Below, in pieces: positions 10,873 through 18,477 of a stretch of DNA of 64,000 bases. The position numbers and the translations under genes are program-made. The notes under the pieces were generated by a model that saw nothing but the letters and a program-made list of their open reading frames with translations, did not search any database and was not told where the DNA came from. Position 1 is the first letter of the stretch, and each line of letters begins with the position of its first letter. Source of the DNA: Roseobacter sp. SK209-2-6 (GTDB lineage Bacteria; Pseudomonadota; Alphaproteobacteria; Rhodobacterales; Rhodobacteraceae); assembly GCF_000169455.1 (NCBI RefSeq), contig NZ_AAYC01000011.1, forward strand, positions 108,501 through 172,500. Reading direction: 5' to 3'.

Positions 10873-11964
10873 GTGCCACTAGACCGGGAAATCGCAATTG
10901 ATGTGCGAAATGCGGTGAAACGCTATGGCGATTTCACGGCCCTCAAGCAAATCTCGCTTTCCATCATGGATAATGAGTTTTTCACGCTGCTCGGCCCCTC
11001 GGGCTGCGGCAAGACCACTCTGTTGCGGATGATTGCAGGGTTTGAGGATGTGACCCAAGGCGGGATCTATCTTTACGGGGATGAAATCGAGAACCTGCCG
11101 CCCAATCAGCGTCCGGTGAACACGGTGTTTCAGAACTACGCGCTGTTTCCCCATATGACCATTCTCGACAATGTGGCCTTCGGGCTAGAGATGCGCGGCA
11201 GCTCCAAGGCTGACGCGCGCAAACGCGCGGGTGAGATGCTCGAACTGGTGCAACTGTCGCAATTTGCGGCACGCAAGCCATCACAGCTCTCTGGCGGGCA
11301 GCAGCAGCGCGTAGCGCTTGCCCGCGCACTTGCACCGCAGCCAAAGGTTCTCCTGCTGGATGAACCCCTGTCGGCGCTGGATCTGAAGCTGCGCAAGGCG
11401 ATGCAGCTGGAGCTGAAGCATCTGCAGCGCGAAACCGGGATCACCTTTATTTTTGTGACACACGACCAGGAAGAAGCCCTGACGATGTCGGACCGCATCG
11501 CGGTGATGTCTGCCGGTGAGCTGCAGCAGCTGGGGTCTCCGGTCGATATCTATGAGCGCCCGCACAACATGTTCGTTGCGGATTTCATTGGCGAAACCAA
11601 TCTGCTGGAGGTTTCTGTCGACAAGATCGAAGCGGGCAGGGCGATTTGCCATCTGGGTGGCGGGCATGAGCTGACTTGCAATGAAGTCGCGGGTATCGGG
11701 GTTGGCTCAAATGTGCATATGTCGATCCGTCCCGAACGCCTGTTCATGTCCGACCAGCCGGCCGAAGGCGAAAGCCTGCATGGAAGGGTCAAAGAGAACA
11801 TCTTTGTCGGCACTGATATCTCCACCATCGTTGCCCTCGACGAAGGGCCGGATTTCATCGTGCGCACCTCAAATTCCGACCGCGGCAACAAGCGCATCTT
11901 TGAACCGGGCACCGAGATGTTCATCAATATGGAGCTGGGGGCCGCGCGCCTCCTGGTGGACTGA
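10873..11964 (+). CDS. Polyamine-type ABC transporter ATP-binding protein (PotA-like)
   Basis: 363 residues from GTG 10873 behind GGGAGG. It is the cytoplasmic ATPase of the importer. Walker A is GPSGCGKTTLL, the signature is LSGGQQQR, Walker B is VLLLDEP, and a C-terminal TOBE-like regulatory domain follows (about residues 280-355). It overlaps the first permease gene by one base (TGATG), so coupling of translation is likely. The PotA family covers spermidine, putrescine, iron and other cargo; the PotD/PotF-like binding protein of this operon supports a polyamine-like cargo. Confidence 0.93.
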   Translation: MPLDREIAIDVRNAVKRYGDFTALKQISLSIMDNEFFTLLGPSGCGKTTLLRMIAGFEDVTQGGIYLYGDEIENLPPNQRPVNTVFQNYALFPHMTILDNVAFGLEMRGSSKADARKRAGEMLELVQLSQFAARKPSQLSGGQQQRVALARALAPQPKVLLLDEPLSALDLKLRKAMQLELKHLQRETGITFIFVTHDQEEALTMSDRIAVMSAGELQQLGSPVDIYERPHNMFVADFIGETNLLEVSVDKIEAGRAICHLGGGHELTCNEVAGIGVGSNVHMSIRPERLFMSDQPAEGESLHGRVKENIFVGTDISTIVALDEGPDFIVRTSNSDRGNKRIFEPGTEMFINMELGAARLLVD

Positions 11965-12893
11965 TGGCGGCGGGTGCAGCAAGCGGCGGCAGCGCAACCA
12001 CCGACACCTACAAGGAGTCCCGGACCTGGCTGTTGATGCCGGCCTGGCTCACCCTCAGCATTCTGGTTCTGGCACCGGTCAGCATGATGCTGGTCTATTC
12101 CTTCCTGACCAAGGAATTTCGCGGTGGGGTGATCTGGGAGTTTTCCCTCGCAGCCTATGATCAATTCTTCTTTGATCGCGGATTGTTTGGCGATGAAGCG
12201 CCCAAGATCGAATGGACTTACATTTTGATCTTCTGGCGCTCCATCTGGCAGGCCGGAGCGGCGACACTCCTCAGCCTGGCGATTGGCTTTCCAACCGCCT
12301 ATTTCATCGCCACAAGGCCAGAGCATTCTCGCCCGCTTTGGGTTTTCCTGATCACCATTCCCTATTGGGTGAACCTGCTGATCCGGACGGTCTCGATGAA
12401 GTTTCTCCTGCGCGATCAGGGGCCCTTCAATGACCTCTTGATCAGCATCGGTTTGATCGACAGCCCGCTGCATATCGTGAACACCAATTTTGCAGTGCAA
12501 CTGGGGCTGTTCTACTCTTACCTGCCCTTCATGGTGCTGCCGATCTATGCGGCGGTGGAGCGTTACAATTTCTCGCTCAGCGAAGCGGCGGCGGACCTCT
12601 ATGCCAGCAAATGGGTCACGCTACGGCGTATCCTGCTGCCTGCGGTGAAACCCGGTGTGATTGCCGGTTGTATCCTCGTCTTTGTCCCTTCGATGGGGTC
12701 CTTTCTGGCGCCGGATCTCCTGGGGGGTGCCAAGAACTTCATGATTGGCTCCCTCATTGAGGAACAGTTCAAGGGCAATGCGGGCAATTGGCCCTTTGGG
12801 GCCGCCGCTTCGATGATCCTGATGACCATGGTTCTGATCCTCCTGCTCATCTATGCGCGCCAGCAGGCCCGCGCTGAAAAGACGGAGGGCTAA
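11964..12893 (+). CDS. Polyamine-type ABC transporter permease (PotB-like)
   Basis: 309 residues, an inner-membrane permease with about six hydrophobic helices. The loop with EAAADLYASKWVTLRRILLPAVKPG is the EAA motif that contacts the ATPase. The N-terminal cytoplasmic tail (about 25 residues) precedes the first helix (TLSILVLAPVSMMLVY). It overlaps the ATPase gene by one base and is followed three bases later by the second permease gene. Confidence 0.93.
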   Translation: MAAGAASGGSATTDTYKESRTWLLMPAWLTLSILVLAPVSMMLVYSFLTKEFRGGVIWEFSLAAYDQFFFDRGLFGDEAPKIEWTYILIFWRSIWQAGAATLLSLAIGFPTAYFIATRPEHSRPLWVFLITIPYWVNLLIRTVSMKFLLRDQGPFNDLLISIGLIDSPLHIVNTNFAVQLGLFYSYLPFMVLPIYAAVERYNFSLSEAAADLYASKWVTLRRILLPAVKPGVIAGCILVFVPSMGSFLAPDLLGGAKNFMIGSLIEEQFKGNAGNWPFGAAASMILMTMVLILLLIYARQQARAEKTEG

Positions 12894-12896
12894 GGG

Positions 12897-13715
12897 ATGG
12901 CTGCTGCAAAATCCACCAGGTTCGACATCAAATCTTATCGCGGTTTCAAGAGCATTACCCTGCTGTGCCTCTTCATACTCTACGCCCCCTTGGTGGTGGT
13001 GACGATCTACAGCTTCAACGCTTCCAATTCGATCACCACCTGGGAGGGGGCCTCGTTCCACTGGTACGCGGATGTCTTTACCGGACCGGAAAGCGAAAAG
13101 TTCAAGTCAGCAGCCTTCAACAGTTTTGTCATCGCCATTGTGGCGGCAACCCTCGCCACCACAATCGCCACGCTGGCCGCCACCGGCATGGTGCGGGGTG
13201 GCAAGTTTCGCCTGCGCGCACTCTCCTTTGGTCTGATCAGCCTGCCGCTGATGGTGCCGGAAATCGTTACCGCTGTGGCCACGCTGATCTTCTTTAATTC
13301 CATCGGCTTTGACCGGGGCACCATGACCATTCTCTTGGCCCATACTGCCTTTTGCATCCCCTTTGCCTACCTGCCGATCTCGGCCCGGATGCAGGGGATC
13401 GAGGACAGCTATGAGCAGGCCGCGATGGATCTCTATGCGACCAAGCGGCAGGCCTTCACCAAGATCCTGCTGCCGCTGATGATGCCCGGCATCATATCCG
13501 GTTTCATCCTCGCCTTTATCGTCAGTCTGGATGATTTCATCATCACCAATTTCGTCAAAGGCGCCGGGGTAGAGACCCTGCCCACCGCAATCTTCGGTTC
13601 GGTCAAGCAAGGCATCAAGCCCAACATCATGGCGATTTCCACCATGCTGCTTGGGGTCTCGGTGCTGATGGTGACGATCAGCTACCTCGTCAGCAAATCC
13701 GACAACACAAAGTGA
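12897..13715 (+). CDS. Polyamine-type ABC transporter permease (PotC-like)
   Basis: 272 residues, second permease of the importer, with about six hydrophobic helices and the EAA loop [20 protein letters not shown]. The stretch [16 protein letters not shown] near the C-terminus is typical of PotC/PotI proteins. It lies three bases after the PotB-like gene, and the binding-protein gene follows after 19 bases with a GGGAGAAG ribosome-binding site. Confidence 0.93.
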   Translation: MAAAKSTRFDIKSYRGFKSITLLCLFILYAPLVVVTIYSFNASNSITTWEGASFHWYADVFTGPESEKFKSAAFNSFVIAIVAATLATTIATLAATGMVRGGKFRLRALSFGLISLPLMVPEIVTAVATLIFFNSIGFDRGTMTILLAHTAFCIPFAYLPISARMQGIEDSYEQAAMDLYATKRQAFTKILLPLMMPGIISGFILAFIVSLDDFIITNFVKGAGVETLPTAIFGSVKQGIKPNIMAISTMLLGVSVLMVTISYLVSKSDNTK

Positions 13716-13734
13716 ACAACACAGGGAGAAGACA

Positions 13735-14772
13735 ATGAAAAACCTCATGAAGATCAGCACCGCTGCCCTGGCCCTGAGCCTGGGTGCCACCAGCGCAAGC
13801 GCCGAAGGCAATCTGGTGCTGTACCACTGGTTTGAATACATTCCGCAGGAGCTTTTGGACAAGTTCACCGCCGAGACCGGCATCAACGTCACCATGGACA
13901 CCTATGACTCAAATGAGTCGATGCTGGCCTCGCTGAAGGCAGGCGCCATTGGCACCTATGATCTGGCTGTGCCCGGTGACTACATGGTCAAGATCATGGC
14001 GGGCGAAGGTCTGCTGGACACGATTGCAGACGGCGAGCTGGCCAACAAAGGCAATATTGCCAGAGAATGGGCCGATCCCAGTTTTGACCGAGGTCGTACG
14101 CATTCCATTCCTTATCAGTGGGGCTCAACCTCTTTTGCGGTGAACCGCGACGTTTATCAGGGTGATATCAATACTACCGATATCCTGTTCAACCCACCGG
14201 CAGAGCTGGCCGGCAAGATCAACATGCTGGACAGCCAGGGCGAAGTCATGGCGATGGCCTCGCTGCATCTGGGGATGGAGCAATGTTCAAATGACCGCAC
14301 CCAGCTGAAAGACCTCAACGCGATGCTGACAGCGGCCAAGGCGAATTGGGCTTCGTTCAACTCCGACACCGCAAAAGAAGTGCTGGTGTCCGGCGATGCT
14401 GCCGTTGGCCAGATCTATGATGGCTTCTCTGCCAAGGCGCGTGAAGAAGGCGCCAATGTGGAATATGCCTTCCCGGTGCAGGGCTATGTGGTCTGGATGG
14501 ACAACGTGGTGCTGCTGAAAGATGCGCCCAACCGCGAGAACGCGCTGAAGTTCATGGATTTCCTGCTGGAGCCTGAAAACATTGCCGCCGTGTCCAACTA
14601 TGCTCGCTATGCCTCCGGAGTGAATGGCGTGGCGGATTTTGTCGACCCGGAATTGGCGAAACTGCCCGAAGGCAATCCACCTGTTTCGGCTGGTGCGCCC
14701 GTCTTTATTGAGGTCTGCAACGCTGAAACTCAGGCTGTTTATGACAAGATCTGGACCAATCTGAAGAAGTAA
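13735..14772 (+). CDS. Polyamine-type periplasmic binding protein (PotD/PotF-like)
   Basis: 345 residues with a Sec signal peptide, likely cut after SASA near residue 23. The mature start NLVLYHWFEYIPQELLDKF matches the PotD/PotF family, where an aromatic residue and a later Asp/Glu set hold the amine groups. It ends the transporter operon and is followed 25 bases later by a strong terminator. PotF-like proteins bind putrescine or spermidine, but relatives bind other amines, so the ligand stays open. Confidence 0.92.
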   Translation: MKNLMKISTAALALSLGATSASAEGNLVLYHWFEYIPQELLDKFTAETGINVTMDTYDSNESMLASLKAGAIGTYDLAVPGDYMVKIMAGEGLLDTIADGELANKGNIAREWADPSFDRGRTHSIPYQWGSTSFAVNRDVYQGDINTTDILFNPPAELAGKINMLDSQGEVMAMASLHLGMEQCSNDRTQLKDLNAMLTAAKANWASFNSDTAKEVLVSGDAAVGQIYDGFSAKAREEGANVEYAFPVQGYVVWMDNVVLLKDAPNRENALKFMDFLLEPENIAAVSNYARYASGVNGVADFVDPELAKLPEGNPPVSAGAPVFIEVCNAETQAVYDKIWTNLKK

Positions 14773-14797
14773 CTCTCCTGAAGACCCCAACTGAAAA

Positions 14798-14829
14798 CGG
14801 CCGCAGAAGTATCTGCGGCCGCTTTTTTT
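14798..14829 (+). terminator. Intrinsic terminator after the PotABCD-like operon
   Basis: A perfect 10-base-pair stem (CGGCCGCAGA 14798-14807 with TCTGCGGCCG 14812-14821) with a four-base loop, then a run of seven T. It ends the rightward operon before the convergent aldehyde dehydrogenase gene. Confidence 0.9.
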
Positions 14830-14878
14830 ACTTTGGCAGGGAAGGGCAGGGCGATGGCACCGCCCGCCGTCGCGCAGA

Positions 14879-16375
14879 TCACGTCCTATACTTGATCCAG
14901 GTGGTTTTCAGCGCTGTGTATTTGTCAAAGCTGTGCAGCGAGAGATCGCGGCCAAAGCCGGATTGCTTCATACCGCCAAAGGGTGTCTGCGCCGAAAGCG
15001 CATCCATGGTGTTCACCGATACGGTGCCGGCCATCAGGTTCTCTGCCACCCGGTGCGCCCGGCTGAGGTTGTCGGTCCAGACTGAGGCCGCCAGCCCGTA
15101 AATCGAGTCATTGGCCATGCGGACCGCCTCTTCTTCGCTGTCGAAAGGAATGATCGAAACCACGGGCCCAAAGATCTCATCCCGTGCCAGCGGGTCGGAA
15201 TGATCGACATCGCAGAACACTGTGGGCTGCACGAAATACCCTTTGCCCCCCACGGTGACACGATTGCCGCCCTCGGCCAGGGTTGCGGTTTTCCTGCCTG
15301 CTTCGATAAAGCTCATGATGCCGTCCAGCTGACGTTCGCTGACAATGGCCCCCATCTTGGAGGCGGGATCCAGTGGGTCGCCCGGTTGCATCGCCTGGGC
15401 GCGGGCGATTATCTTGTCGGTAAATTCCTGCGCTATGCTGCGTTCCACATAGATGCGGGAATTGGCTGAACAAACCTCACCCTGATTGAAGAAGATGCCA
15501 AAGGCGGCCATATCCGCCGCGGCTTCCAGATCTTCGCAATCGGCAAAGATCAGGTTCGGACTTTTGCCGCCGGTTTCGGGCCAGACCTGTTTCAGGTTGG
15601 ATTGGCCGGCATATTGCATGAACATCTTGCCAATCCCGGTGGAACCAGTGAAGGCGAGGCAATCCACATCCATGTGCAGTCCCAGGGCCTTGCCTGCGGT
15701 TGCCCCATAGCCGGGCACAACGTTGAATACCCCATCGGGCACCCCGGCCTCACTGGCAAGCTCCGCCAGCCGCAGCGCTGACAGCGGCGATTGTTCCGCC
15801 GGTTTCAACACAACGGAATTGCCAGCTGCCAGCGCTGCGGCAGCTTTCCAGGTGGCCATATCAAGCGGGAAATTCCACGGGGTAACGGCCCCCACAACCC
15901 CCAGAGGCACCCGTTTGACCAGGGCCAGATCACCGGGACCCGTCGGCGCAACCTCGTCATAGATTTTGTCGATCGTTTCTGCATACCACTGAAAGAAATG
16001 CGCCGAGCCAGGCGCATCGATGGTCACCGCATCAGAGACCAGCTTCCCCATGTCCAGACTGTCCAAAAGTGCCATCTCTTCCAGATTGGCCCGGATCAGG
16101 TCTGCCAATTTCAGCATCACCGCTTTTCGATCTCCTGGTGCCATGCGTGACCAGCGACCGTCTTCAAACGCCCTGCGCGCCACGGAGACCGCCAGATCGA
16201 CATCGGCTGCATCGCATTCTGCAACGGAGGTCAGAACAGCGCCATTTGCCGGGTTTATACTTTCAAAGACCTTGCCGGATACGGAATTGACAAAGGCCCC
16301 GTCGATAAAAGCCTGATTACGAAGCCGCAACGCTGCAGCGCGCGCCTGCCAATCCTCACGCGTGTATTCAACCAT
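14879..16375 (-). CDS. NAD(P)-dependent aldehyde dehydrogenase (PuuC/AldH-like)
   Basis: 498 residues from ATG 16375, preceded by GGAGAG; an in-frame ATG five codons upstream (16390) lacks this spacing. It oxidises an aldehyde to the acid. The catalytic cysteine lies in NQGEVCSANSR and the general-base glutamate in PETGGKSP. The stretch NLIFADCEDLEAAADMA resembles PuuC, which oxidises gamma-glutamyl-aminobutyraldehyde. It converges on the Pot-like operon and would complete amine to aldehyde to acid conversion after the aminotransferase or flavoprotein. Confidence 0.92.
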   Translation of the reverse strand: MVEYTREDWQARAAALRLRNQAFIDGAFVNSVSGKVFESINPANGAVLTSVAECDAADVDLAVSVARRAFEDGRWSRMAPGDRKAVMLKLADLIRANLEEMALLDSLDMGKLVSDAVTIDAPGSAHFFQWYAETIDKIYDEVAPTGPGDLALVKRVPLGVVGAVTPWNFPLDMATWKAAAALAAGNSVVLKPAEQSPLSALRLAELASEAGVPDGVFNVVPGYGATAGKALGLHMDVDCLAFTGSTGIGKMFMQYAGQSNLKQVWPETGGKSPNLIFADCEDLEAAADMAAFGIFFNQGEVCSANSRIYVERSIAQEFTDKIIARAQAMQPGDPLDPASKMGAIVSERQLDGIMSFIEAGRKTATLAEGGNRVTVGGKGYFVQPTVFCDVDHSDPLARDEIFGPVVSIIPFDSEEEAVRMANDSIYGLAASVWTDNLSRAHRVAENLMAGTVSVNTMDALSAQTPFGGMKQSGFGRDLSLHSFDKYTALKTTWIKYRT

Positions 16376-16716
16376 GTTTCTCTCCTGCAAATTCTGGGTC
16401 CCTAGGCAGGCGCCGCGCGGCCCAACAGCGCAAAAAAGAGCTGAACAGGAAACCGCATCCGATGCGGAATGGGGATGTGCCGCAGCGCTCCAAGGGACCG
16501 AAATTGTGTTTCAACCTTCCGAAGAGAGGGTACAAAGCCCATGAGAAAGAGCATATAATCCCAAAGGGGTATCCTTTGGGGGGTATCTTTGGATTTGCAT
16601 TGCTTTGAAGCACACCCATCACGCCCCCAACAGGGATGGAGGCGGGCGCTGAGTAAGGGGACCCTTTTGCTTTGCGGGGCTATGACCTCCTGCGGGTCGG
16701 TAGCCAGAACGTGGGG
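16376..16716. other. Intergenic region upstream of aldehyde dehydrogenase
   Basis: About 340 bases between two leftward genes with no credible coding frame. It holds the promoter region of the aldehyde dehydrogenase, including the repeat at 16561-16590, and the 3' end of the acyl-CoA ligase transcript. I saw no strong terminator. Confidence 0.6.
16561..16590 (-). promoter_or_regulatory. Candidate operator upstream of aldehyde dehydrogenase
   Basis: On the minus strand GATACCCCCC is followed 14 bases on by GATACCCC. On the plus strand CCAAAGG (16561-16567) and CCTTTGG (16573-16579) form an inverted repeat. The ATACCCCCC core is shared with the repeat in front of the LuxR-type gene (7191-7218). 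It lies about 190 bases before the aldehyde dehydrogenase start. Binding by the LuxR-type protein is inferred. Confidence 0.4.
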
Positions 16717-18465
16717 CTATCCAAGTATTTCCATCATTTTGTCTCGCATCACAAACTTCTGAGGCTTTCCGGTAATTGTCATGGGCAATTCGTCAACAAT
16801 CCGGAAATGGCGCGGTATCTTAAAGTGGGCAATCTGTCCGTTTAGCGCGTTGCGAAGCTCCTCTTCGGTCAGATCCATGCCGGGTTTGGCGATTGCCCAG
16901 GCGCAGACCTCCTCACCAAAGGTCTCATCGGGAATACCAAAGACCTGAACATCGCTGACCTTTGGATGTCGCATCAGGTATTCTTCGATCTCACGGGGAT
17001 AGATGTTTTCACCGCCACGGATAATCATGTCCTTCACACGACCCACGATGGAGCAGAAACCTTCTTTGTCGAAAACGGCCAGATCGCCTGTATGCATCCA
17101 GCCATCGACAGTGCTTTCGCCGGTTTTTTTCACGTCTTCCCAATATCCCTTCATGACCGAATAACCCCGGGTGCACAGCTCACCCTGCTGTCCGACAGGC
17201 ACTATTTGGCCGTCCTGATCGATGATCTTGACTTCAAGGTGTGGGTGAACGCGGCCCACCGTTTCGCAGCGTTTGTCAGTAGGATCGTTGACAAAACTCT
17301 GGAAAGAAACAGGTGAGGTCTCGGTCATGCCATAGCAAATTGTGACCTCTTGCATGTTCATATCCGTGTTCACACGCTGCATGACCTCTACGGGGCAGGG
17401 GGCCCCGGCCATAATGCCGGTGCGCATATGAGAGAGATCACGCGGGTTTTTTCCCAGCTGTTCTAGCATCGCAACAAACATGGTTGGCACACCATAGAGG
17501 GCGGTGCATCGCTCTTTTGCCAGCGCGTCAAGTGTTTGCCCCGCATCAAAACCTTCGCCGGGGAAGATCATTGTCGCCCCTTTGCTGACCACGCCGAGGA
17601 CCCCCATCACCATGCCAAAGCAGTGATAAAGCGGGACAGGGATAGCCAATCGATCCGTCTCCGTCAGGCCAATACGGTCGGTCACATAGCGCGCGTTATT
17701 GACGATGTTGTAGTGCGAGAGCGTGGCGCCTTTTGGCATCCCGGTCGTTCCAGAGGTGAACTGGATGTTGATGGCATCATCAGGCCCAAGGGTTTTGTCG
17801 ATTTCCGGGATCCGTAGCTGCTGCGCCGGGCCACCAAGTTTGCGAAGTGCTTCGAACGAATAGGTGCCGTTGCCCGGTTGATCATCCATGATGATGACAC
17901 TGCGCAGATGCGGCAGCTTTGCCGCGCGCAGATGTCCCGGGGCGCAGCTCTCAAGCTCGGGCGCGAGAGTGCGGATCATGCCCGCGTAGTCGGAGGATTT
18001 AAACGCCTTGGCCGCGATCAAGGCTCTGCAGCCAACCTTGTTCAAGGCGTACTCCAGCTCACCCAGGCGGTAGGCCGGGTTGATATTCACCAGAATAAGC
18101 CCAACCCGAGCAGTGGCAAACTGGGTGAGCACCCATTCAAAACGGTTGGGCGACCATATGCCGACCCGATCGCCCTTTTCCAAGCCCAGGGCCAGCAATC
18201 CGGAGGCCAGCTCATCAACCGCGCGGTCCAGGTCGTAGTAGCTCATCCGGATGCCCTGGTCATGGAAGACCGCTGCTTCTCTGGGACCAAATCGTGAGAC
18301 GGCCTCCCGTAAGAGCTGGGGTATGGTGATATAGGCCAAGGGCGGAGACGTGGGGCCACGCACATAGGATTTGTCGTCTTGCGGGGCCGTGACGTTGTTA
18401 TCGGCTTCATTGCCAACATCCCTGTCAGGAATACGCACTGCCAGACTTTCGCTCAGGATTGACAT
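16717..18465 (-). CDS. AMP-dependent acyl-CoA ligase
   Basis: 582 residues of the ANL superfamily, which activates a carboxylic acid with ATP to the acyl-AMP and then the CoA thioester. The AMP-binding P-loop reads FTSGTTGMPKGATLS, and the hinge and C-terminal region contain GWMHTGDLAVFDKEGF and the catalytic lysine near TGKPQKFV. Length and motifs fit medium/long-chain or aromatic acid ligases; the acid cannot be predicted. It is the last gene of the leftward transporter operon, 12 bases after the ATPase-amidase fusion, so it may activate the acid released by that amidase. Confidence 0.92.
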   Translation of the reverse strand: MSILSESLAVRIPDRDVGNEADNNVTAPQDDKSYVRGPTSPPLAYITIPQLLREAVSRFGPREAAVFHDQGIRMSYYDLDRAVDELASGLLALGLEKGDRVGIWSPNRFEWVLTQFATARVGLILVNINPAYRLGELEYALNKVGCRALIAAKAFKSSDYAGMIRTLAPELESCAPGHLRAAKLPHLRSVIIMDDQPGNGTYSFEALRKLGGPAQQLRIPEIDKTLGPDDAINIQFTSGTTGMPKGATLSHYNIVNNARYVTDRIGLTETDRLAIPVPLYHCFGMVMGVLGVVSKGATMIFPGEGFDAGQTLDALAKERCTALYGVPTMFVAMLEQLGKNPRDLSHMRTGIMAGAPCPVEVMQRVNTDMNMQEVTICYGMTETSPVSFQSFVNDPTDKRCETVGRVHPHLEVKIIDQDGQIVPVGQQGELCTRGYSVMKGYWEDVKKTGESTVDGWMHTGDLAVFDKEGFCSIVGRVKDMIIRGGENIYPREIEEYLMRHPKVSDVQVFGIPDETFGEEVCAWAIAKPGMDLTEEELRNALNGQIAHFKIPRHFRIVDELPMTITGKPQKFVMRDKMMEILG

Positions 18466-18477
18466 ATCGTTCCTCCC

